DNA of 38,269 bases from Porticoccaceae bacterium (lineage in GTDB: Bacteria; Pseudomonadota; Gammaproteobacteria; Pseudomonadales; Porticoccaceae), in the NCBI GenBank assembly GCA_002702725.1, contig PABE01000012.1:1-38269 (forward strand), in the 5' to 3' direction. Positions 7,888 to 15,335 of the stretch are shown here, in pieces. The notes below the pieces were generated by a model. That model was not told where the DNA came from. It did no database searches and saw only the letters and a list, made by a program, of their open reading frames with translations. Numbering within the stretch: position 1 is the stretch's first letter; each line of letters starts with the position of its first letter. A program made the translations under genes and the position numbers.

Positions 7888-8441
7888 CAGATCGGCTCCA
7901 CTTTCTCAGGGGTGTGGCTGCCGCCGACGCCGGCGATGAACAGGATGTTTTTGAGGATTTCCGCCACCCCCTGACCGATCAGGGCAACCGGCAGAATGAG
8001 CAGCAGTGTCTTCAACAGGTAGACGAAGGGGATCCCCGTCCCTTCGTTGGAGCGCTCGCGAATTGCCCAGCTGCTGGCCACATAGTCGACGGACAGGTAG
8101 TACAGCAGTACCGACACCGGAAGCAGGAACAGGAGCCCGCCGAGCACGTCGATCCAAGCCTGTGTTTTGGGGGACATTTTGCGATAGAAGACATCGACCC
8201 GCACATGGCCGCCCTGTTTCAGGGTCTAGGCAATACCGATCATGAAGATTCCCGAGTGCAGGTACGACATGGATTCCTGCAGGGGAATAGAACCGGTGCC
8301 CAGAAAGTAGCGCAAAAACACCACCCCGCAGGTGGCGACAATCAGGAGGACGGTCATCCAGGCGCTAAGCCGGCCAAGAAGACCGGTGGTGGCGTCGATG
8401 ACGCCGATCAGAAGCTGGGTCCATCGTGCGGTGGCTGACAT
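7887..8441 (-). pseudogene. TRAP transporter small permease (DctQ family) interrupted by an in-frame TAG
   Basis: Reading from ATG 8441 gives 71 residues with TM helix 1 and the family segment 'RYFLGTGSIPLQESMSYLHSGIFMIGIA', then a TAG at 8226-8228. The same frame continues without a shift as 'TLKQGGHVRVDVFYRKMSP', exactly the residues that follow in intact DctQ proteins, and runs 105 more codons through three more TM helices to TGA at 7887-7889. The stop replaces a position usually Trp or Tyr; TAG is one change from TGG, TAT or TAC. Restart at GTG 8204 would give a protein without TM1. It may be a true recent pseudogene, a suppressed amber or a sequencing error. The full frame of 184 codons has normal DctQ length. 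Confidence 0.85.
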
Positions 8442-8479
8442 GGCGTTTTCATATCCGATGTGCTGTCTGTAGAGCGCGC

Positions 8480-8485
8480 ATTATA
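8480..8485 (-). promoter_or_regulatory. Candidate -10 box for the dctQ-dctM transcript
   Basis: A perfect TATAAT on the minus strand about 40 bases before the dctQ ATG, followed by a GC-rich discriminator. No convincing -35 hexamer lies 16-18 bases upstream. Confidence 0.35.
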
Positions 8486-8544
8486 ACCAATTGCCAATCT
8501 TGACGAATTGTCGTTGACGTTCCAATGGGGATGGGTCTGGCGGG

Positions 8545-8578
8545 CTGTCATTTTTCTGTCATATTGCTTTTCTATAGT
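8545..8578 (+). promoter_or_regulatory. Pho box and -10 of the pst operon
   Basis: CTGTCAT-TTTT-CTGTCAT at 8545-8562 is two perfect seven-base PhoB half-sites with the standard four-base spacer. A TATAGT -10 box starts 10 bases later at 8573-8578, the distance at which PhoB replaces the -35 element. This predicts induction of pstS and the genes behind it when phosphate is scarce. Transcription should start near 8585, about 37 bases before the pstS start. Confidence 0.92.
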
Positions 8579-8621
8579 GGCTTCGTCCAAAGACAATACA
8601 GTCCTATTCCCGGAGGAAAAC

Positions 8622-9683
8622 GTGAAAGTTTTCAAAAATACCGTTCTTGCTACCGCTGCAGTGGCAGCTCTTGTTTCAGGCAGCCAGGCGCTCGCCGCCG
8701 GCCGCGACTACATCAGCATTGTAGGTTCATCCACGGTGTATCCGTTTTCCACTGTGGTTGCGGAGCGCTTTGGTAAGGCGACAGGCAATCCCACCCCGAA
8801 AGTGGAATCCACCGGCACCGGCGGTGGCATGAAGATGTTCTGTGGCGGCGTCGGCACCAGCTTTGCCGATATCACCAACGCCTCCCGCCGGATGAAATCC
8901 TCCGAATTCGAGGATTGTCAGGAAAACGGTGTTAAGGACATCATCGAAGTGTTGATTGGTTACGACGGAATCGTTGTCGCCAACTCCCTGGAAGCCGAGC
9001 ATTTCAATCTCAGCCGCAAGGATATTTTCCTGGCGCTGGCCAAGCAGGTGCCCAATCCGGATGGTTCCGAGACACTGGTTCCCAACCCCTATACGACCTG
9101 GGACGAAGTGAATCCCGAGCTGCCGGCACAGAAAATCGAAGTGTTGGGGCCGCCCCCCACTTCCGGCACCCGGGATGCTTTTGCCGAGCTGGCCATGGAA
9201 GGTGGTTGTAAAGCCATCGGTTTCATCAAGGCCATGAAGGACAGCGACGAGGACAAGTTCAAAGCGGTTTGCCACAGTATCCGTGAAGACGGCCACTACA
9301 TTGAGGCCGGCGAAAACGACAACCTGATCATTCAAAAGCTGGAAGCCAACCCCAATGCGCTGGGTGTGTTCGGGTTCAGCTTCCTCGATCAGAACAGCGA
9401 CAAGGTGCAGGGATCACATATCGAAGGCGTTGAACCTACTTTCGAGGCGATCGGCAACAAGAGCTACACGGTGTCCCGGCCATTGTACTTTTACGCCAAA
9501 AAGGCCCACATAGGTGTGGTACCGGGAATCCAGGCATTCATCGCCGAGTTCACCAGCGAGAAAGCCTGGGGCGAAGATGGTTACCTGGCGGAAAAAGGGA
9601 TGATTCCCCTGGGAGATGAGCTCCGTGAACAGCTCGGTTCTGCGGTTCGCAATGGCGAAACCATGACCGGTGAAGGGCTCTGA
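8622..9683 (+). CDS. pstS: Phosphate ABC transporter substrate-binding protein
   Basis: PstS is the periplasmic receptor that captures inorganic phosphate. The 353-residue product has a signal peptide (basic 'KVFKN', hydrophobic core, ALA-A cleavage region near residue 25) and then 'ISIVGSSTVYPFSTVVAERF', the phosphate-loop serine/threonine cluster of PstS, plus 'VESTGTGGGMKMFC', 'PTSGTRDAFAEL' and 'GYDGIVVAN', all phosphate-contact regions. The start is GTG 8622 because GGAGG lies five bases before it; the frame remains open back to 8508 but that stretch contains the Pho box. It is the first gene of the pst operon, followed by a hairpin that should raise its expression above the permease genes. 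Confidence 0.95.
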   Translation: MKVFKNTVLATAAVAALVSGSQALAAGRDYISIVGSSTVYPFSTVVAERFGKATGNPTPKVESTGTGGGMKMFCGGVGTSFADITNASRRMKSSEFEDCQENGVKDIIEVLIGYDGIVVANSLEAEHFNLSRKDIFLALAKQVPNPDGSETLVPNPYTTWDEVNPELPAQKIEVLGPPPTSGTRDAFAELAMEGGCKAIGFIKAMKDSDEDKFKAVCHSIREDGHYIEAGENDNLIIQKLEANPNALGVFGFSFLDQNSDKVQGSHIEGVEPTFEAIGNKSYTVSRPLYFYAKKAHIGVVPGIQAFIAEFTSEKAWGEDGYLAEKGMIPLGDELREQLGSAVRNGETMTGEGL

Positions 9684-9716
9684 TTCAGACACCTGATCTC
9701 TTATGCGGTAAACTTG

Positions 9717-9743
9717 GGCCTGGTGAATTCACCGGGCCTTTTT
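9717..9743 (+). terminator. Intercistronic terminator/attenuator between pstS and pstC
   Basis: Nine-base-pair stem GGCCTGGTG / CACCGGGCC with one G-T pair and loop AATT, followed by five T. It lies 33 bases after the pstS stop and 25 bases before pstC. Partial termination here would give more PstS than membrane subunits. Confidence 0.85.
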
Positions 9744-9768
9744 ATCCTTCGGCGAACAGGCGCTTGCC

Positions 9769-11157
9769 ATGTCCACCATTAACCTGCTTTTGATTCTGGG
9801 CGCCCTGGTTGTGGCGGCCTACTACCTCGGTTACGGTCGCTCGTTGCAGATGGCCAAACCGCTGGGGGGTATTCGCCACCTCCATTCACTGCCCTTCTAC
9901 TACGGAATGCGTGCGGCGCTATGGTGTGGAATACCGGCTCTCCTGCTGCTGGCTTTCTGGCTGATGTTCGATGAGCCGATAATTTCCGCCGCCATTATCA
10001 ATGGCCTGCCGGAGGCCCTGAAGCCGCAGACCAGCGCCGAGGAAAACCTGGTCCTGAGTACAGTTCGAAATCTCGCCACCGGGGCCTTGTCCGCGGATGC
10101 CGTGGATCCGGCGCTGGTTGCGGCCAGTGACCGTTTTGCCGAACTGAATCAGATCGGTGCACGTCTGAGCACCGCGGGGGTGCTGAGCCTGGCCGTGATC
10201 GGCGGATTCGTGGCCTGGGCAAAGATCTCGCCACAGGTGCGGGCGCGTCAGCAGGTGGAAAGAATTTTCAAGGCGATTCTCCTGCTCTGTTCCCTGGTGG
10301 CCATCTTCACGACCGTGGGAATACTGCTGTCGGTATTGTTCGAATCCCTGCGCTTTTTCCAGGCGGTTCCGGTCACTGAGTTTTTGTTCGGTACCGAATG
10401 GAGTCCGCAAACCGCCATCCGCGCCGATCAGGTGGGCTCCTCGGGCAGTTTCGGTGCCATACCGCTGTTCGTCGGAACGCTGCTGATCTCCTTCATCGCC
10501 ATGCTGGTTGCCGTTCCCGTGGGCCTGATGTCCGCTATTTATCTGGCAGAATACGCGTCCGGCCGGGTCAGGGCCTACGCCAAGCCGACTCTGGAGATTC
10601 TCGCCGGTGTGCCAACGGTGGTTTACGGATTTTTTGCGGCCCTGACCGTGGCGCCCCTGTTTCGGGACATGGGCGCCTCGGTGGGGCTTTCGGTCTCTTC
10701 GGAAAGCGCCCTGGCGGCTGGCCTTGTGATGGGTGTGATGATTATCCCCTTCGTCTCGTCACTGGCCGACGATGTTATCAATGCCGTGCCCCAGTCCCTG
10801 CGTGACGGCTCACTGGGCCTTGGCGCCACCCACTCCGAGACCATCAAGAAAGTCATTTTTCCGGCGGCGCTACCCGGAATTGTCGGGGGTGTTTTGCTGG
10901 CAGTATCGAGGGCCATTGGTGAAACCATGATTGTGGTGATGGCGGCAGGGCTCGCCGCCAACCTGACCGCCAATCCGCTGGAGACGGTGACCACCATTAC
11001 GGTTCAGATCGTTACCCTGCTGGTGGGAGATCAGGAGTTTGACAGTCCCAAAACGCTGGCTGCCTTTGCACTTGGCCTGATGCTTTTTGTCGTCACTTTG
11101 GCGCTCAATTTCATAGCCCTGCATGTGGTGAGGAAATACCGTGAACAATACGACTGA
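9769..11157 (+). CDS. pstC: Phosphate ABC transporter permease PstC, long form
   Basis: A 462-residue inner-membrane subunit of the phosphate ABC importer. The C-terminal 270 residues are a MetI-like permease: 'LLISFIAMLVAVPVGLMSAIYLAEYAS', 'LAGVPTVVYGFFAAL', the EAA loop 'SLRDGSLGLGATHSETIKKVIFPAALPGI' that contacts PstB, and 'SRAIGETMIVVMAAG'. The N-terminal 190 residues add two to three further hydrophobic segments and a periplasmic stretch of about 60 residues, making the protein over 140 residues longer than E. coli PstC (319). This long form is seen in other gammaproteobacteria. The ATG has only a weak AGG nearby. The 3' end overlaps pstA by 17 bases. Confidence 0.93.
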   Translation: MSTINLLLILGALVVAAYYLGYGRSLQMAKPLGGIRHLHSLPFYYGMRAALWCGIPALLLLAFWLMFDEPIISAAIINGLPEALKPQTSAEENLVLSTVRNLATGALSADAVDPALVAASDRFAELNQIGARLSTAGVLSLAVIGGFVAWAKISPQVRARQQVERIFKAILLLCSLVAIFTTVGILLSVLFESLRFFQAVPVTEFLFGTEWSPQTAIRADQVGSSGSFGAIPLFVGTLLISFIAMLVAVPVGLMSAIYLAEYASGRVRAYAKPTLEILAGVPTVVYGFFAALTVAPLFRDMGASVGLSVSSESALAAGLVMGVMIIPFVSSLADDVINAVPQSLRDGSLGLGATHSETIKKVIFPAALPGIVGGVLLAVSRAIGETMIVVMAAGLAANLTANPLETVTTITVQIVTLLVGDQEFDSPKTLAAFALGLMLFVVTLALNFIALHVVRKYREQYD

Positions 11158-12436
11158 ACAGCAGCATCAGATTGCCGAGAGGGTCGCCAGGGGACTCAAG
11201 CGCCGGTATCGGGCAGAACGCCGTTTCCGGCTGTACGGCATCCTCTCCATTGCGTTCGGCCTGCTCGCGGTGCTGGTGCTTTTCACCGATATTATCTCCA
11301 AGGGCGCCGGCGCCTTTCGGCAGACCTATGTTCAGCTGACCCTGCAATACGATGCAGACGTGTTGGGTATCAGCGATATCAACGATGAACGGCAATTGGC
11401 CCTGGCGGATTACCAGGGAGTGATCAATCAGGCGCTCTACGAGCGTTTTCCCCAATACAGTTCGCGCAAAGACAAACGGGAACTGAAAAAGGTGATCAGC
11501 AATGGCGAGGGCTATGAAATCCGCGATCGGCTGGTAGCAAATCCCTCGCTGCTCAATCAATCCGAGACCCTCTGGTTGGTGACGGATGATGATGTCGACA
11601 CCTATTACAAGTCCATCGGGGATGACGACGGTGCCTTTACCGGCAGGGTATCGGAAACGATCCAGTCGGTGGTGGGTGAGCTGATCGACAGCGGTGATAT
11701 TGATCTCAGGCTCAATGTGAACTTCTTCACCCGTGGTGACTCCAGGGAGCCGGAACAGGCCGGCATATGGGGTGCTGCGGTCGGGTCGTTTTTCACCCTG
11801 CTGATTACCCTGGCCTTGTCTTTCCCCATAGGGGTGGCCGCTGCGATTTACCTCGAGGAATTCGCGCCCCGCAACCGCTGGACCGATATCATTGAGGTAA
11901 ACATCAACAATCTCGCGGCCGTACCGTCGATTATTTTCGGGCTGCTGGGGCTGGCGATTTTCATCAACTTTTTCGGTATTCCCCGCTCGGTACCCATTGT
12001 CGGGGGGCTTGTACTGACACTGATGACGTTACCGACCATTATTATTTCCAGCCGGGCGGCGATCAAGGCGGTGCCACCGTCGATTCGGGAGGCGGCAATC
12101 GGTATCGGCGCCTCCCCCATGCAGGTGGTAATGCATCACGTGCTGCCACTGGCGATGCCGGGCATGCTTACCGGCGCCATTATTGGCATGGCGCAGGCCC
12201 TCGGTGAAACAGCGCCCCTGCTGATGATCGGCATGGTTGCCTTTATCGTCGACATTCCCTCGGGCCCCGCCTCGCCAGCCACTGTATTGCCGGTGCAGAT
12301 TTTTCTGTGGGCGGATAGTCCCGAGCGGGCGTTTGTCGAAAAAACCTCGGCGGCGATCATGGTGTTGCTGACCTTTTTGATCATTATGAATGCCAGCGCC
12401 GTATGGCTGCGCAAGCGTCTCGAACGTCGCTGGTGA
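11141..12436 (+). CDS. pstA: Phosphate ABC transporter permease PstA, long form
   Basis: A 431-residue partner permease. After a basic cytoplasmic N-terminus and TM1 (about residues 32-52) comes a hydrophilic, acidic periplasmic insert of about 150 residues, absent from E. coli PstA (296). From about residue 207 the MetI-like core follows: '[33 protein letters not shown]', '[17 protein letters not shown]', EAA loop '[28 protein letters not shown]', and '[17 protein letters not shown]'. The start is GTG 11141, inside the end of pstC, with GAGG seven bases upstream. Coupled translation with pstC is likely. The insert may act with PstS or a regulator, but no function is known to me. Confidence 0.94.
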   Translation: MNNTTEQQHQIAERVARGLKRRYRAERRFRLYGILSIAFGLLAVLVLFTDIISKGAGAFRQTYVQLTLQYDADVLGISDINDERQLALADYQGVINQALYERFPQYSSRKDKRELKKVISNGEGYEIRDRLVANPSLLNQSETLWLVTDDDVDTYYKSIGDDDGAFTGRVSETIQSVVGELIDSGDIDLRLNVNFFTRGDSREPEQAGIWGAAVGSFFTLLITLALSFPIGVAAAIYLEEFAPRNRWTDIIEVNINNLAAVPSIIFGLLGLAIFINFFGIPRSVPIVGGLVLTLMTLPTIIISSRAAIKAVPPSIREAAIGIGASPMQVVMHHVLPLAMPGMLTGAIIGMAQALGETAPLLMIGMVAFIVDIPSGPASPATVLPVQIFLWADSPERAFVEKTSAAIMVLLTFLIIMNASAVWLRKRLERRW

Positions 12437-12477
12437 TGACAGCACCCGCCACGCGCATTGTGAACAGGAGAACGACT

Positions 12478-13356
12478 GTGGGAACATTAACCGTCGAAGA
12501 CGCGCAGAGTATGCCCTCTCTGACGCCCCGGATAAACGAGGAAGTGGACGTGCTGGAAAGCGAGCAGGATTACAAGACAGTTGGCAAGCCGCTGGTCTCA
12601 AATCCCAAGATGAGTATGCGCAACGTCAATATCTACTATGCTGACAAGCAGGCGATCTTCGATGTCAGCATCGACATTGCCCGAAACCAGGTGATCGCCA
12701 TGATCGGACCATCCGGTTGCGGCAAGTCCACGTTTCTGCGCTCGCTGAACCGCATGAACGACACCATCGATATCTGCCGGGCGAACGGTTCCTTCGTTCT
12801 CGACAATGAGGACATCTACACGACCAAAATGGATGTCGTTGCCCTCCGCGCCCGGGTGGGCATGGTTTTCCAGAAGCCCAATCCGTTCCCGAAATCCATT
12901 TATGACAACGTGGCCTACGGTCCCAAGCTGCACGGTCTCGTCAACCGCAAGAGCGATCTGGACGAGGTGGTGGAAACCAGTCTACAACGGGCCGGCCTGT
13001 GGGAAGAGGTCAAGGACCGGTTGCAGCAGCCCGGTACCGGCCTGTCCGGTGGTCAGCAGCAGCGCCTGTGCATTGCCCGGGCCATTGCGATCAACCCGGA
13101 AGTGATACTGATGGACGAGCCCTGTTCGGCACTGGACCCCATTGCCACCGCCCGTATTGAGGAGTTGATTGCCGAGTTGTCTGAAAACTACACCATTGCC
13201 ATCGTCACCCACTCCATGCAACAGGCGGCGCGGGTCTCCCAGCGCACGGCCTACTTTCATCTGGGAAAACTGATTGAGGTCAACGACACCGAACGGGTTT
13301 TTACCAACCCGGAGCATCCGTTGACCGAAGCCTATATTACTGGTCGTTTCGGCTGA
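12478..13356 (+). CDS. pstB: Phosphate ABC transporter ATP-binding protein
   Basis: The ATPase that powers phosphate import and, with PhoU, signals to the PhoR sensor. All ABC motifs are intact: Walker [10 protein letters not shown] (residues 77-85), Q-loop '[12 protein letters not shown]', signature LSGGQQQR, Walker B '[12 protein letters not shown]' and the H-loop in 'IVTHSMQQ'. The first 40 residues are an acidic extension before the usual PstB beginning at '[19 protein letters not shown]'. The start GTG 12478 has AGGAG seven bases upstream; reading from 12403 would run back into pstA. The gene is 41 bases after pstA and nine before phoU. Confidence 0.95.
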   Translation: MGTLTVEDAQSMPSLTPRINEEVDVLESEQDYKTVGKPLVSNPKMSMRNVNIYYADKQAIFDVSIDIARNQVIAMIGPSGCGKSTFLRSLNRMNDTIDICRANGSFVLDNEDIYTTKMDVVALRARVGMVFQKPNPFPKSIYDNVAYGPKLHGLVNRKSDLDEVVETSLQRAGLWEEVKDRLQQPGTGLSGGQQQRLCIARAIAINPEVILMDEPCSALDPIATARIEELIAELSENYTIAIVTHSMQQAARVSQRTAYFHLGKLIEVNDTERVFTNPEHPLTEAYITGRFG

Positions 13357-13365
13357 GGAAGCCCC

Positions 13366-14064
13366 ATGGACAAATTACATCTCGATCAACATATTTCCCG
13401 ACATTTCAACGAAGAGCTCGAGCTCATCAAGTCCCAGATGCTGGAAATGGGCGGCCGTGTGGAGAATCAGCTGGCCGATGCCATCAGGGCGCTCGAGGAT
13501 GCCAACAGCGAGCTGGCGGAAACCGTTATCGACCGTGAGGCGGTGATAGACGCCATGGAAATGCAGATCGACGAAGACTGCACCACCCTGATTGCCCGGC
13601 GCCAACCGGCGGCCACCGACCTGCGCCTGGTAATGGCGGTGACCAAAACCATTCGCGACCTGGAACGCATCGGCGACGAGGCAAAAAAGATCGCCAAAAT
13701 GGCCATTCTCCTCAGTGAGGAAGGCAGTGCTCCCCGGGGTTACGTGGAGATTCGCCACATCGGTAATGGCGTGCGCAAGATGGTGAGCGATTCTCTGGAT
13801 TCCTTCACTCGCTACGACGCCGACAGTGCCCTGGAGACCCTGCAGTCCGACCGGCAAATCGACCTTGATTATAAATCCGCGGTGCGCGAATTGATCACCT
13901 ATATGATGGAAGATCCGCGCAGTATCTCCCGGGTCATGAATATTCTCTGGGCCCTGCGTGCGCTGGAGCGGGTCGGGGACCACGCCAAGAATATATGTGA
14001 ACAAACGGTCTATCTGGTCAAAGGGCAGGATATCCGCCACAGCAATATCGACGAGCTGGAGTAG
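13366..14064 (+). CDS. phoU: Phosphate signalling protein PhoU
   Basis: A 232-residue all-helical protein with two tandem PhoU domains, the first centred on 'RRQPAATDLRLVMAVTKTIRDLERIGDEAKKI' and the second on 'MMEDPRSISRVMNILWALRALERVGDHAKNI'. Each carries the E(R)xGD metal-binding motif. PhoU links the Pst importer to PhoR and represses the Pho regulon when phosphate is plentiful. GAGG sits seven to eight bases before the ATG, and the gene follows pstB by nine bases, so it is the last gene of the Pho-box operon. The phoB-phoR pair is not in the window. Confidence 0.95.
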   Translation: MDKLHLDQHISRHFNEELELIKSQMLEMGGRVENQLADAIRALEDANSELAETVIDREAVIDAMEMQIDEDCTTLIARRQPAATDLRLVMAVTKTIRDLERIGDEAKKIAKMAILLSEEGSAPRGYVEIRHIGNGVRKMVSDSLDSFTRYDADSALETLQSDRQIDLDYKSAVRELITYMMEDPRSISRVMNILWALRALERVGDHAKNICEQTVYLVKGQDIRHSNIDELE

Positions 14065-14168
14065 CGCTCTATGGCCTGGGCGACAGCGCTGGGGTCCTTA
14101 TTCAGTCGGATTCAATGCCGCGCGGAAAAGCCATTGAATGCGGACCGCATGGTGCCGGTTGTCAGCAA

Positions 14169-14197
14169 TTGATCTTATCGGCAAAGCCATCTAATCT
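14169..14197 (+). promoter_or_regulatory. Candidate sigma-70 promoter of the carbonic anhydrase gene
   Basis: TTGATC (14169-14174) and TAATCT (14192-14197) are separated by 17 bases, placing a start about 35 bases before the carbonic anhydrase GTG. It would separate this gene from the pst operon. The rest of the 14065-14238 gap shows only short imperfect repeats. Confidence 0.45.
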
Positions 14198-14238
14198 TGC
14201 GGGCCCCGTTTATCGATACCTTATCCACCGGAGGACCC

Positions 14239-14889
14239 GTGAAGGACCTTTTCGAAAACAACCGAGCCTGGGTTGAAGAGATTAACCGGGATCATCCCGG
14301 CTTCTTTGAACAATTGTCCCGCCAGCAAAAGCCGGAATATCTCTGGATTGGCTGCGCCGACAGCCGTGTGCCGGCTAATGAAATCGTCGGCATGCTGCCG
14401 GGGGAGCTTTTCGTCCACCGCAATGTCGCCAACGTTGTGGTCCACTCGGACCTGAACTGCCTGTCTGTGCTTCAGTTCGCTGTCGATTACCTCAAGGTCA
14501 AGCATGTGCTGGTGGTCGGGCACTACGGCTGCGGCGGCGTCCAGGCGGCGGTGAGAAATGACAAGTTGGGTCTGATCGACAATTGGCTGCGCCATGTCCA
14601 GGACGCCCAGAGCAAACACTACAAGGAGCTGCAGACGATCGCAGATGAGCACGAACTGGTCGACAAGGTGTGCGAAATCAATGTCATCGAGCAGGCACTC
14701 AGTGTCTGCCAGACCACGGTAATTCAGGATGCCTGGGACCGGGGTCAGGATGTGACCGTGCACAGCTGTATCTATGGTCTCAAGGACGGTTTGCTGAAAA
14801 ATCTCGGTATGTCAGTGGGCCGCACCGATCAGATTTACCCACTCTACAAGCAGGCCATACAAGATCTGTTCGACAGCCAATCCGCTTGA
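14239..14889 (+). CDS. can: Beta-class carbonic anhydrase
   Basis: Catalyses CO2 hydration to bicarbonate, needed for carboxylation reactions and pH balance. The 216-residue protein has the zinc ligands and catalytic dyad of beta enzymes: Cys39, Asp41 and Arg43 in CADSRVPANE, and His95 and Cys98 in GHYGCGG. Length and the 'HRNVANVVVHSDLNCLSVLQFAV' segment match E. coli Can (220 residues). GTG 14239 is preceded by GGAGG at five bases; the frame is open further upstream but those codons overlap the putative promoter. It follows phoU by 174 bases and precedes ppnP by 30, so it may be co-transcribed with ppnP. Confidence 0.93.
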   Translation: MKDLFENNRAWVEEINRDHPGFFEQLSRQQKPEYLWIGCADSRVPANEIVGMLPGELFVHRNVANVVVHSDLNCLSVLQFAVDYLKVKHVLVVGHYGCGGVQAAVRNDKLGLIDNWLRHVQDAQSKHYKELQTIADEHELVDKVCEINVIEQALSVCQTTVIQDAWDRGQDVTVHSCIYGLKDGLLKNLGMSVGRTDQIYPLYKQAIQDLFDSQSA

Positions 14890-14919
14890 TTCCCCATAAC
14901 CCGTTGAGAATTACCGTTC

Positions 14920-15255
14920 ATGGACAAATTTACCGGCGTCAATGTAATCAAGGCTGCCAACGTCTATTTTGACGGGAAGGTGACCAGCCGTGCCCTCGAG
15001 TTTGCTGATGGCAGTGTCAAAACCCTGGGCATCATGTTGCCCGGCGAGTACGACTTTGGGACCGAAAAAGCGGAGCGCATGGAAATAACTGATGGACTGC
15101 TCCAGGTCAGGCTGCCGGGCTCCGACGACTGGCGGGAGATCAAGGGTGGCGACAGTTTCGATATTCCCGCCCTGTCCCGCTTTCAGATGAAGGTCGAGCA
15201 AGTGACGGATTACGTCTGTTCCTATTTCGACGAGTCAGGCCCCTCGCCGGATTAA
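14920..15255 (+). CDS. ppnP: Pyrimidine/purine nucleoside phosphorylase PpnP (DUF1255)
   Basis: A small cupin of 111 residues that in E. coli (YaiE/PpnP, 94 residues) phosphorolyses several nucleosides to base and ribose-1-phosphate. The shared pattern is visible: 'NVYFDGKVTSRALEF', 'LGIMLPGEYDFGTEKAERMEITDG', 'LPGSDDW' and 'GDSFDIPALSRFQMKVE..DYVCSYF'. Compared with E. coli it has a few extra residues at both ends. The ribosome site is weak (GAGAA about nine bases before the ATG). It lies 30 bases after the carbonic anhydrase and is followed by a strong terminator shared with pnp. Confidence 0.9.
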   Translation: MDKFTGVNVIKAANVYFDGKVTSRALEFADGSVKTLGIMLPGEYDFGTEKAERMEITDGLLQVRLPGSDDWREIKGGDSFDIPALSRFQMKVEQVTDYVCSYFDESGPSPD

Positions 15256-15275
15256 GCCCCGGTTTTGTGGCAAAG

Positions 15276-15311
15276 AAAAAAGCCCTGACGATGTCTCGCC
15301 AGGGCTTTTTT
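15276..15311. terminator. Bidirectional terminator between ppnP and pnp
   Basis: Stem AGCCCTG / CAGGGCT (15281-15287 and 15300-15306) with a 12-base loop, bordered by an A-run and a T-run. It can end ppnP on the plus strand and pnp on the minus strand, which converge here. Confidence 0.88.
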
Positions 15312-15335
15312 GTAGCCTACGGGCGCTGATCCCGA

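Noticed and set aside
8508-8621. Upstream extension of pstS to an ATG-like start at 8508
   Set aside because: It contains the Pho box and -10 element, and GTG 8622 has a much better ribosome site directly before a signal peptide.
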